From contig NC_035177.2 in the NCBI RefSeq assembly GCF_001659605.2, forward strand, positions 558,611 to 622,610: DNA of 64,000 nucleotides, given 5' to 3'. Position numbers and translations under genes: made by a program. Below are positions 21,291-32,200 of this stretch, piece by piece. The notes beneath the pieces were generated by a model. It saw only the letters and a program-made list of their open reading frames with translations. It had not been told where the DNA came from and ran no database searches. This DNA is from Manihot esculenta (Eukaryota > Streptophyta > Magnoliopsida > Malpighiales > Euphorbiaceae). How positions within the stretch are numbered: the stretch's first letter is position 1; every line of letters starts with the position of its first letter.

Positions 21291-22079
21291 GTTTTTGGGG
21301 GATTTTCACCAAATTGTCTCTTTACACCATTTTCTATAGAATAACATTAAAATCACAAAATTAGGCAAAAAAAGTGTAAACGAACATCAATAATGTCATG
21401 ATTAATTGGACTAAATTGTGCTCTATCACTTGGTTTCATGAAATGTTTAAGTTTTTGAAATAATGTGTGATCATGCATGGGATTTTATCAGGAACACAGG
21501 ATGTATAGTAGGCTTACTACGGGTTCCGGCAACCTTGAGTCGATTTGAATTCTAGCGCCGGTAGCGGTCCTATTTTTGGGTCATTACATTTTGAGATTGT
21601 TGAGCTAAACTAGAATTAAAATAGCAAAATGAAGCAAATAATAAAGTAAAGAGAATTCAATAATGAGAAAAGCTCTAGTTGAAGAATTGGATCCACTTCA
21701 GTTGTTGGGATTGATCACTGACACTTATATTCTTTTATTTGACTCAATAAATTAGTTATGGGGGTGGAAGACGCTTCTCACCACCATATCCCTCCTTAAG
21801 CACAGATTAACTAGGAAATATTCTCTAATTAATCACTAATCAACAAGTTGCTAAGGAACGTCCTTGGGGCTTTTAGCATCATACAACTGTCAATTGCATT
21901 AAGAAATAGAGAGACCTAATTCTAGCTACCCAAACGTTTGGCGATCTTGCTAGATTATGCGATCTCCTTGGTTTTTACACCAAGAGTTACTTGTGTTTGA
22001 ATAATTCAAGCAATTACGGACTTAAACTACCCAAACTAACAAATTATTACTTTGCAATCAATAATCAATGGGCCCCATT
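21291..22079 (-). mobile_element. H: old Athila/Tat-like LTR relic
   Basis: 21291-21428 resembles the final part of D's LTR (AAATTAGGCA, AACATCA, TCATGAT, then GCTCTATCA in place of GCTCTGTCA). 21589-22079 resembles the part of D's LTR starting about 200 bp in (GAGATTG.TT...AAAGCTCTAGTTGAAG, GGGATTGATCA.TGAC, TTACTAATTAACAA-like text). Divergence is high. Z is inserted at its left edge, E at its right edge and a gypsy LTR fragment lies in the middle, so H is the oldest visible layer. Confidence 0.7.
21429..21588 (+). repeat. Terminal fragment of a gypsy LTR inside H
   Basis: About 160 bp that match LTR 3' ends of this family: TGATCATGCATG, AGTAGGCTTACTACGGGT, CCGGCAACCTTGAG, CTAGCGCCGGTAGCGGTCC, ending TCATTACA. 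No matching 5' part or primer site follows, so it is a truncated remnant. Confidence 0.75.
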
Positions 22080-22142
22080 TGTAACAGCCCGGAAACCGAA
22101 CCATTACCGGCACTAGGATCCAGATCGGCTTAAGGCCGCCGG
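22080..22142 (-). repeat. E 3' LTR, terminal 63 bp
   Basis: Plus-strand text TGTAACAGCCCGGAAACCG to GGCCGCCGG, matching the first 63 bases of E's other LTR at 57987. B begins at the next base. The last five bases, GCCGG, are repeated at 50725-50729 as B's target duplication. Confidence 0.92.
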
Positions 22143-24363
22143 TGTAACGACCCGGAAATTCGACCCGTTACCGGCGCTAGGATCCAGATCGGCTTAAGGC
22201 CGCCGGGACCCGTAGCAAGCCTACATACCTCCTGTAAACCCGTGGAATCCCATACATAACAACATATACATGATCTGTAAAAATTTTTCTTTTCTCTTAT
22301 CCAAGCAAAACCTGTGCATGCACAAAATCATACATAAACCCCACACTGGAGTCCTCATCAAATACTCCAATGGGGTATCATCATCATACATATCGGCTTG
22401 GATAATCATGGTCATTAACATCATTACTCATTAAACACTTTGTACATAATGGGGATTCACACACCTCTAGGTCAAGCACTACTATAATCCTCAATACATC
22501 ATCAAATCATTCATTACATTACATGGTCATAAATACTCATTACATCATGTTCATGTCCACTACTATCTATTACAACATACATGTCTTAACTTCCCTCTAG
22601 CCGACTTCCTGATCTATCCTGTACCTGCAACTCTGGGGATAAAGGGAGTGGGGTGAGCTACTAGAGCCCAGTGAGCAGAATAATAAAACATCAATTTAAA
22701 TCATGCTTTCATGTATGCGCCATAACACAAACATTTCACAACAAGGATGAACTTGTCACCATTTAGCCCCTATCTTTCTTACTTATACATGCCGGGGGCG
22801 TAGAGCCGTAGCAGGCACACCCGGACTTCCATAATCTGTCATAGTGCCAGGGGCGTAGAGCCGTAGCAGGCACACCTGGACTCACATAGGCTATCATGAC
22901 ATACAAGGGCTAATGGATCATTCAACATTCATCCACATCAACAACAAAGTATGCAATGCAACATATTCGTGAATTCTAATGTAAACAACCTAATATATCT
23001 CATGGCATTCATGATGCGTGAATCATGCTAAAACATTTCATTAATTTGCTTTAAAACTTAAAGTGTATTCCACTCACCTCTGGCTAGCTCTGAAGAGACT
23101 CTGAAGCAGCTGGCTCACTGCTGGGGGTCTCGGTTCCTCGGGTCCGAACCTACATAGGTGGACTCAAATGAGGGACCAAACATACCTGAATATGACTCTA
23201 AAATACTCCCCAAAAACCCCCTAAAACATCCTGAAAACATCACATGAAAACATGCAAGAAATGGCTGAACAGGGCACTTTCGGCGGCAGGTTCGGCGGCC
23301 GAAAGTCCCTCTACAGCCGAAAGTCATGCAGGTTCGGCGGCACTTTCGGCGGCCGAACCTCCCAGACAGAGACGAAACTTGAGTTTCGGGGGCAGGCTTC
23401 GGCAGCTGAAACTGCCTCCACAAGGGGGTTCGGCGGCCGAAAGTCACTTCGGCGGCCGAACCTGAGTTTCTGCCGAAGGGCAGAAACTTGGCTCCCTTGT
23501 GTCCACAGCCTCCAAAACGCCTCAAAACATGCATAAACTTGATCTACAACATGCATACTTCACATACTTCACATACATCACACCTAGGGGTCTCAAACTA
23601 TAATATACCCCAACTACAACACTTCAAACAACACATTTCCAACATACATTGTTCATCAAAGCATCAAAACCCATAAACTCAACATATAACCTAACATGCA
23701 TTTCTACCCATTGATCTTGCATAAAACTTACTTAAAACACATAAGGAGCTTAAGATCGGCTCTTACCTCTTGAAGATCGAGAGGGAGACGACCTAAACTT
23801 GGAGATCCACGAAGATGGGCTCCTGAGTTCCCAAAGCTCCAAAACTTGTTTCAAAAGCTTAAATCTTCAAAACCAAGGGAAAACAAGTGAAAATCTTGAA
23901 GGATTTAGAGGAAGAACATCAAAAATGGGTGAGGGGCGGCGGAAAGCTCACCTTGGCCGAAAATGGGGAAAAGCTCGCCCTTTTTCGGCTAAGGGACCCT
24001 TTTATAGTGGCTGGCCAGACCACGTTCGGGGGCCGAATGTGCCTCCGCATGCATGCAAGGTTCGGCGGCCGAACTTGGAGTTCGGCGGCCGAACCTGCAT
24101 TTCCCTCACTCAAAATTTTCGGGCGCCTAAAGTCCCTCCGAAAGCATGCATGTTCGGCGGCCGAACTTCGGAGTTCGGCGGCCGAACCTAGGTTTTCCTC
24201 CAAAGGTTTTTCATGTAAAAACTCATTTAATTTCTTACTTAAAAACATGAAATACATGAAAACATTTCATAAAATCATAGTTTTACCCTTCTAGAGGTTT
24301 CCGACATCCGAGGTCCCACCGGACGGTAGGGATTCCGATATCGGAGTCTAGCCAGGTATTACA
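22143..24363 (-). repeat. Element B 3' LTR
   Basis: Plus-strand TGTAACGACCCGG to CCAGGTATTACA. TATAAA box at plus 24001-24006. Palindrome clusters lie at 23279-23465 (predicted intron 1) and 24023-24190 (upstream of TATA). Hairpin repeats are at 22792-22879. Confidence 0.93.
22792..22879 (-). repeat. Two B LTR hairpins with a compensatory stem change
   Basis: Two 33-bp units with the shared interior GGCGTAGAGCCGTAGCAGGC. Arms are CCGGG 22792-22796 with CCCGG 22820-22824, and CCAGG 22847-22851 with CCTGG 22875-22879. The third base of the left arm and its partner change together (G-C to A-T). The same pair is in the other LTR near 49153-49240. Confidence 0.85.
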
Positions 24364-24400
24364 TTCTCCCCCCCTTAAGAACATTCGTCCCCGAATGTTC
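24364..24400 (-). other. B polypurine tract and perfect 9-bp hairpin
   Basis: Minus-strand TTAAGGGGGGGGAGAA abuts the 3' LTR. Next to it GAACATTCG/CGAATGTTC (24379-24387 and 24392-24400) is a perfect inverted repeat with a 4-base loop. 24401-24494 is a short AC-rich untranslated end. Confidence 0.88.
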
Positions 24401-24494
24401 CTCAACTAACATACAAAGCATGGCATCAATCATAACATACAACATAGCATACAATATATCATACATGCAACACATAGAACAACTAACACTCACC

Positions 24495-26922
24495 TCAAAA
24501 CAGATGGGGGTATTGCTGGAGCATGGACTCCCGTGTCTCCCAGGTGCATTCTTCAATATTGTGGTGGTTCCAAAGGACTTTCACCATCGGGATTTCCTTG
24601 TTCCTCAGCTTTCTGATCTGAGTGTCTAGGATCCGCACTGGCTGTTCTACATAGGTGAGATCCTCATGGATCTCCATATCAGGCTCACTAAGAACCTTTC
24701 CAGGATCCGACACGTACTTCCGTAACAGAGAAACATGGAAAACCGGGTGGATTCTCTCCATCGAAGCAGGCAAGTCTAGCTTGTACGACACATTACCGAC
24801 CCTCTGAAGCACCTCGACAGGACCGATGTACCGTGGAGCTAACTTACCCTTCTTCCCGAACCGAACCACTCCTTTCATAGGAGACACCTTGAGCAAAACC
24901 AAATCCCCCTCCTGAAACTCTAGCTGTCTTCTGCGGATATCTGCATAACTCTTCTGCCGACTAGCAGCAGCCTTGATCCTCTCTCTGATTATGGGTACCA
25001 CCCTGCTGGTAAGCTCTACTAACTCCGGACCCGCAAGAGTCCTCTCTCCTACTTCCTCCCAGCAGATAGGTGATCTGCACTTCCTCCCATACAAAGCTTC
25101 ATATGGAGCCATCCCTATGCTAGCATGATAGCTGTTATTGTAGGCAAACTCCACCAAAGGTAGATGCTGCCTCCAAGAACCGCCAAAATCTAGCACACAC
25201 ATTCTGAGCATATCCTCTATTGTCTGGATGGTCCTCTCTGACTGTCCGTCTGTCTGTGGGTGGAAGGCAGTACTGAAGTCTAATCTGGTACCCATAGCGT
25301 TCTGCAGACTCCGCCAAAACCTGGAGGTGAACTGGGGCCCTCTATCTGACACTATAGATACCGGGACCCCATGCAGTCTGACAATCTCATCTACGTACAC
25401 CTGCGCCAACTTGTCCACAGAGTAACCACTCCTGACAGGGATGAAGTGAGCAGATTTGGTGAGTCTGTCCACAATCACCCATATGGAGTCCAATCTGTTG
25501 GACGTCGCCGGTAACCCCACTACGAAGTCCATAGCTATATTCTCCCATTTCCACTCTGGAATCGGTAGTGGATTCAACATTCCAGCCGGCTTCTGATGCT
25601 CTAGTTTCACCCTCTGACACACATCGCAGGCTGACACGAACAGTGCCACGTCCTTCTTCATAGCTGGCCACCAATACACTCTCTTCAGATCCTGATACAT
25701 CTTGGTGGCTCCAGGGTGAACACTATACCTGGTATTATGGGCTTCCCCCATAATATCTCCCTTCAGACCAATGTCATCTGGCACACATAATCTGTTCCCG
25801 TAGCGGAGGATCCCCTTATCATCAAACTTGAACTCATTACTCTGGCCTGACTGAACCGTTCTGGCTATCCTGACCAACTCTGGGTCCTCATGCTGTTTCT
25901 GAGCTACCTGCTCCAGAAACACGGGTGTCACTCTCATCTGAGCCACTAAGGCACCTGTGCCAGACAACTCCAACTGTAATCCCTCACTCATAAGTCTGTG
26001 GAACTCCTTCACCACCGGCCTCCTCTCTGCTGAAATATGGGATAGACTGCCGAGTGATTTCCGGCTTAGGGCGTCTGCCACAACATTCGCCTTACCCGGA
26101 TGGTACTGAATCTTGCAATCATAGTCACTCAACAGCTCTACCCATCTCCTCTGCCTCAAGTTCAGTTCTCTCTGACTCAGGATGTACTGCAGGCTCTTAT
26201 GATCTGTGAAGATCTCACACTTTACCCCATAAAGGTAATGCCTCCACATCTTGAGTGCAAAGATCACTGCTGCCATCTCTAGGTCATGTGTGGGGTAATT
26301 CAGCTCATGCTTCTTCAGCTGCGTAGAAGCATAAGCGATCACCCTCTCATTTTGCATTAGCACACAACCCAGTCCCACACGGGACGCATCACAATATACT
26401 GAGAAGTCATCATCACTTTTTGGCAGAGCTAACACCGGTGCTGAAGTCAACCTCCTCTTAAGCTCCTCAAAGCTTTCCTCGCACTGATCGGTCCATATGA
26501 ACTTCTGATTCTTCTTTGTCAATTTGGTCATAGGAGCAGCAATCTTTGAGAAGTCCTGAACGAACTTCCTGTAATAACCTGCTAAACCCAGAAAACTCTT
26601 GATCTCTGTCACTGTGGTGGGTCTAGGCCAGTTAGCTATAGCCTCTACCTTCTTGGGGTCTACTTCAATACCCTGTTCTGACACAATGTGCCCCAAGAAT
26701 GAAATGCTCCTAAGCCAAAACTCACACTTGGAGAACTTGGCATACAAGCCATGCTCTCTCAAGGTCTGCAAAATCGTCCTCAGGTGATGGGCATGCTCCT
26801 CTGCATTTCTGGAATACACTAAGATATCATCTATGAAGACAATAACGAAGTGATCCAGATACTGACTGAATACTCTGTTCATGAGGTCCATGAATGCTGC
26901 AGGGGCGTTGGTCAACCCAAAC
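24495..26922 (-). pseudogene. B gag-pol, third part (RT C-half, RNase H, integrase, chromodomain)
   Basis: Open from the C insertion point to TGA at 24495-24497. It begins in the [10 protein letters not shown] motif, includes the FIDDILVYS catalytic aspartates (about 26830), RNase H (CDASRVGLG, near 26380), the integrase HHCC finger, AMDFVVG (near 25530), SDRGPQF (near 25345) and DGQSER (near 25245) with the DDE residues, the GPV/GPF module and the chromodomain with VLWNHH and EECTWE. No internal stop is seen; it is disabled only by separation from its upstream parts. Confidence 0.92.
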
Positions 26923-27466
26923 TGTAATACCCGGCATGTTCAGACATCAGAATTCCTATCGTTTGGTGGAATCGAGGATGTCAGAGCATCCCTGAAGGGA
27001 GAGTGGAGGTTTTCTAAAATGTTTTTAGATGTTTTAAGCTTTTGTTTTAGCAAAGGAATAAGTTTTGAAGAAACAAGGCTAAGGAAAGTTTTGCCACTTT
27101 CGGCCCCCTAAAGTGTAAGTTCGGCCGCCTAAAGTAGCTCATGTTCGGCCCCCTAAACTCAATGTTCGGCCCCCGAACGTGATGAGGTGTTACATGTAGC
27201 TTTGGCCACCGAACGTGAAGCGGTGGTTCACTTTTTTTAAGTGGATATGGCCGACTATGGAGGTGCTTAAGCTCTCCTTTGGGTCAGGAACAAGCACATG
27301 TTTCCCCTTGGTGATTTTCTTGAGTTTCTAATCAAATCTTTCAAAGAAAAATAAGTTTATGGTGAGTTTTAACTAGTTTTGAGAAGTTGTGGAGTTTGAG
27401 AACTTGTGAAGCTTGCATCTTCATTTCTTCAAGTTTGGGGTCACGCCAGCCTTTGTTCTTCAAAGG

Positions 27467-28585
27467 GTAAGAGTGAATCCTTTGTTTTTATCATGTTTTA
27501 AATGAGTTTGATGATGGGAAAGGGGAGTTGTGCTTGAGTATGCATAAGTTGTCCATATTAGGGTGTATGGATCCTATGCTTTGTGTATGGTTGTTGTGTG
27601 TTGTTTGTTGGAGTTTAATTTATTTGAAGCTCCTTTATGTTTATTGAAGTGTTTATGCATGTTTTAGAAGGGTTAAATGCATGTGTTGAGGTCTGAGCAG
27701 GTGATGGAGGGTTTGGCAGGCGTCCTTGTGCACGAAACTGAGTTCTGGATGAACTCAGGTTCGGCCCCCGAAAGTCCAAGTTAGGCCGCCGAACATGCCT
27801 GACTTTCGTCTCTGGAAGGGACATTCGGCCGCCGAAGGTGCCCCCGAAAGTGCCCTGTCCAGCCTTCCTTTGCATGTTTTCTATGTTTGGTCTAAGGTGT
27901 TTTAAGGGGTTTTAAGGGGAGATGTTTAGCGCTATGTCCGAGTATGTTTGGTCCCTCATTTGAGTCTATCTGTGTAGGCACAGAGCAGAGGAACCAGAGA
28001 GAGCAGCAGTGAGTACTGCTCCAGAGTTTTCAGAGCCTGCAGAGTCAGTCAGTCCAGATAGCCAGAGGTGAGTGGAACTAAACTTAATGCTTTTTGAATT
28101 GATCAAAGACATGTTTTAGCATATCTCATGCATCATGATTATGCCATAAGTTGATTGCATTAGTGTCCACGAATATGTTGCATTGCATTGTTATTTGTTG
28201 ATGTGGGTAAATGCTGAATGATCCCATAGTCACAGACAGGAAGACCAGGAGCCTTTGACTACGCCCTGGCAAGTATAGCAAAGACCAGGAGCCTTTGACT
28301 ACGCCCTGGCAGGTATATAGTAAAGTCCAGGAGCCTTTGACTACGCCCTGGCAATGGTAAGTACAATGGTGTTATATACACATATACATATATGACAGGA
28401 AGTCCAGGAGCCTTTGACTACGCCCTGGCACAGAGTTACTGGGACTATGTGGTGACAGGTTTACTCTTGATGTGAAATGTTTGTGTTATGACGCATTCCA
28501 TGAGAGCATCTGTTAATGAATTGTTTTACTGTTCTACTCACTGGGCTATAGAGCTCATCCCACTCCCTTAACCCCAGTTTTGCAG
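27467..28585 (+). other. Predicted two-intron leader in C LTR
   Basis: Donor AAAGG/GTAAGA at 27467, acceptor CTGTGTAG ending 27977, exon 2 GCACAGAGCAGAGGAACC, donor CAGAG/GTGAGT at 28078, acceptor TTTTGCAG ending 28585. A further acceptor, TGTTTTCCAG ending 29250, is 11 bases before the gag ATG. Confidence 0.6.
28245..28428 (+). repeat. Four-copy 25-bp hairpin repeat in C LTR intron 2
   Basis: Four identical 25-bp units with CCAGG and CCTGG ends and the inner text AGCCTTTGACTACGC, at 28245-28269, 28285-28309, 28327-28351 and 28404-28428. Spacers vary and the last one holds a TATACACATATA run. Same array at 35559-35742 in the 3' LTR. Confidence 0.9.
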
Positions 28586-29050
28586 GTTCAGTATACCGTA
28601 TACAGGGACAGTCCAGCAGGGTTCAGAGAAAGAATAAAGAGAAATGTAATCGTCTAGAGTGGACATGTACTGTTAAAGAGCTGTAATAGTTATATATGTG
28701 CTTGACTTAGTAGTTGTAAATCTATTGTGTTGTACATGATCGGTATATGTATATGTTTTACTGTATGTGGACTACCAGGCTTAACAGGTATGAATGAACC
28801 CATCTAGAGCAAGCTCTAGTCAGGGGTACAGAGTACAGAGTACAGAGTACAGAGTACAGAGTACAGAGATAGTGCTTGCACAGGTTAAGCCTTGGGCCAG
28901 AAAAGAGTTTTTATTTCACAGAAAATGTATGATCATGTATGAGATTTACAGGTACACAGAGAGTATAGCAGGCTTGCTACGGGTTCTGGCGGCCTTAAGC
29001 CGACCTGAATCCTAGCGCCGGTGACGGTCCATTTTGGGGTCGTTACAGAT

Positions 29051-29062
29051 TGGTATCAGAGC
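29051..29062 (+). other. C primer binding site
   Basis: TGGTATCAGAGC, full initiator-Met-type site, three bases after the LTR. Confidence 0.88.
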
Positions 29063-29261
29063 CCTAGGTTCACATGATCGGACCTATAGCGCTAGTGTCG
29101 GGCTCATAGAGGGTGGTCAAGCACAATAGGAAATCATGTCCACTAGGATAGGGTGTTGCGTCCTATCTGTTTCATGCCATAAGTTATGCATGTGCTGTAT
29201 TGAGATGTGATGTTTATGTGCTAAGTGTTATGTTATGTATTGTTTTCCAGATAGAATAAAG

Positions 29262-32200
29262 ATGCGAGGAACTCGTCGATCAGCTCGATTGACTGGAGTC
29301 CCACCAGATAGTGAGAGACCAGCTGCTCGTTCTCCTGCATTGCCGAGGGCAAGGTCTCAGCGATCTAGCAGGGAAGGTACGTCAATAGACCCTAGGAGGT
29401 CTGTGGACGAGAGCAGAAGAGGGACAGCAAGAGGAGGAAGATCAGAGGAGGAGATTGAGCAGTCGAGGGATGACAGTATGGGTATAGGCAGATTTGAGGA
29501 AGGTATGGGAGAGTCGCAGGGAGGCGCTCAGACGTCAGGCTTCGGCTACCCAGAGTATCAGATGGGAGGTATGTCGGAGTACTCGAGTTTTGTCCCCTAT
29601 CCTCCTTACATGCCATATATGCCTTATCCTTCTTATTACCCACCATATCCTATGTATCCATCTTCCCCTACTCATCCTAGTGCAGCACACCCAGAACCAA
29701 ATGAGCCAGTATTACCACCAGAACCAGTAGCCCCTGTTGTTGACAGACATCAACCTAGCTCATCTGGAGGTAAGGTACAAATGACGGAGTACTTGAAATT
29801 GGATGCTCCTAAGTATAACACGGGAGATGATCCATTTGAATACCTCAGGTCAGTTAGGATGATAACCAGTGAGTTGGGAGCTGATGATAGTCGAGCCATT
29901 GAGATGGCAGGTTTCACGTTAAAATGCAAGAAGGCCAGAGAATGGTTTAAGAATTATGTGGAACCCAGGATGGACAATATGTCTTGGGGAGAGTTCGCCA
30001 ATGAATTTGCAGGGTGGGCTTTTCCTGATAGCTCCAGGGAGATGAAAGTAATAGAGTTTGAACAGTTGCGACAGACAGATGAAATGAGTGTTGATGAATT
30101 CACAGATAAGTTCCTGGATTTGCTTCAGTATGTGGGTCAAGCCTATGATACTGACCAGAAGAAGGCAAGGAGATATACTATGAGATTGCATCCCAGGTAT
30201 TCTTCCTTGATTCTTCCAGCAGAAAAGGAGAGTTTTCATACGATAGTAGATGCAGCCAGGAAAATGGAGGCTAGTGCCAATATTCAGAAACAGTCAAAGG
30301 CACAGGCTTCGAGTTCTAAGGCCCCTAGTGCAGCAGCCGCAGGTGGCAAGAGATGGGATCGAGCAAAAGGAACAAAGAGTAAGTTCTGGAGTAAAGTGAA
30401 GTCAGGTCTGGGAATAGGTAGTGGCTCAAGCTCTGGCACAGCTACAGTCTGCAGAAGATGCGGAAAACCACATGGCGGAGTTTGTCGGTTGGGATCTACA
30501 GCTTGTTTTAAATGTGGACAGGAAGGGCATATTGCTCGGGACTGTCCTCATATGACTTTTGCACCATCCCAGCAGATGAGTTCAGGCAGTGTGGTACAGC
30601 CAGGTGTTCGGCCAGCAGCTTCAGTCATGCCTCAGAGTAGCGGTAGAGGTAGAGGGAGAGGGGCAGCCTCTACTTCAGCAGCAGGTTCCCGAGGTGGAAA
30701 TCCGGTAGCCCCAGCACGGATTTTCACTGTGACACAGGAGGAGGCTAACACGTCGAACACAGTGGTGTCAGGTAATCTCATCATTGGGTGTTCAGATGTG
30801 TATGCTTTGATGGACCCCGGTGCTTCTCATTCCTTTATTGCTTCGAGAGCCATAGAGAGATTGGGTTTGATCAGTTCTGAGTTAGAGTATCCTCTCTGGG
30901 TCAGTGGACCTAAATGTGACCCATCAGTGGCAGTGTCAGTCTGTCGTTTCAGTCCAGTGTTCATAGAGGGTAGATACCTTCCAGCTGACCTTGTGGTTCT
31001 AGATTTGACGGATTTTGATGTCATTCTAGGGATGGATTGGTTATCTACATATAGTGCGACTTTGGACTGTAGAGAGAAGATAGTGAGTCTCAGAGACCAG
31101 GATGGGTCAGAGTGTGTCTTCAGAGGAGACAGGAGAGGTACACCCAGAGGTATGATTTCAGCCCTTCAGGCTCGTCGTTTGCTTAGGAGGGGTTGTCAGG
31201 GGTTTCTAACTCATGTGAGAGAGCTAGACAGTCAGGTGAGGGAACCAGCCGCAGTACCAGTAGTCCGAGAGTTTCTTGATGTGTTTCCAGACGATTTACC
31301 AGGACTACCACCTGATAGGGAGATAGGGTTTGAAATTGAATTGCTGCCAGGTACCAACCCTATCTCTATTCCTCCCTACAGGATGGCGCCAGCAGAGTTA
31401 AAAGAGTTGAAAGAACAGTTGCAGGACTTGGTAGATAAAGGGTTCATCCGCCCTAGTACCTCACCTTGGGGTGCTCCAGTGCTCTTCGTCAGAAAGAAGG
31501 ATGGATCCCTCAGACTTTGTATCGACTACAGACAGTTGAACAAGGTCACTACCAAGAATAGGTATCCTCTACCTAGGATTGATGATCTGTTTGACCAGCT
31601 AGCTGGAGCAGGTTGTTTCTCGAAAATAGATCTGAGATCCGGGTATCATCAGTTGCGAGTCCGAGAGGCAGATGTGCCTAAGACAGCTTTCAGAACTAGA
31701 TATGGGCATTATGAGTTCTTAGTGATGCCGTTCGGGTTGACTAACGCCCCTGCAGCATTCATGGATCTCATGAACAGAGTTTTCAGTAAGTTTCTGGATC
31801 ACTTTGTCATTGTTTTCATCGATGATATATTAGTGTATTCCAGAGATGCAGAGGAGCATGCCCAGCATCTGAGGATAGTTCTGCAGACACTGAGAGAGCA
31901 TGGTTTGTATGCCAAGTTCTCGAAGTGTGAGTTTTGGTTAAGGAGCATTTCCTTCTTGGGACATGTGGTATCAGCAGAGGGTATTGAGGTAGATCCCAAG
32001 AAGATAGAAGCTGTAGCTAACTGGCCCAGACCCACGACAGTGACTGAGATTAAAAGCTTTCTGGGACTGGCAGGTTACTACAGGAGGTTCGTTCAGGACT
32101 TTTCAAAGATAGCGGCTCCTATGACCAAATTGACTCAAAAGAACCAGAAGTTTGTCTGGTCTGACCAGTGTGAAGAGAGCTTTGAGGAGCTCAAGAAGAG

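Larger units (their letters stand above)
26923..29047 (+). repeat. Element C 5' LTR
   Basis: 2125 bp, TGTAATACCCGGCATG to GGGTCGTTACA. Palindromes are mostly GGCCCCC variants. I see no clear TATA box. A 7-bp tandem repeat (GTACAGA, about six units) lies at 28826-28868, next to the self-complementary CTAGAGCAAGCTCTAG at 28804-28819. Confidence 0.95.

Noticed and set aside
22361..22381. Hammerhead-ribozyme-like TGATGAG core
   Set aside because: A partial match to the CUGAUGA box only; I see no GAAA box or three-stem arrangement near it.
23279..23465. Possible CRISPR-like array of short repeats
   Set aside because: Spacing is irregular, units are palindromic in both orientations and lie inside plant LTRs; no cas genes.
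23115..23536. Overlapping open frames of 70-140 codons in LTRs on both strands
   Set aside because: They come from the GC-rich palindrome repeats (repeating Arg-Pro-Pro-Asn, Ser-Ala-Ala-Glu words), occur in every LTR, and have no consistent start or domain.
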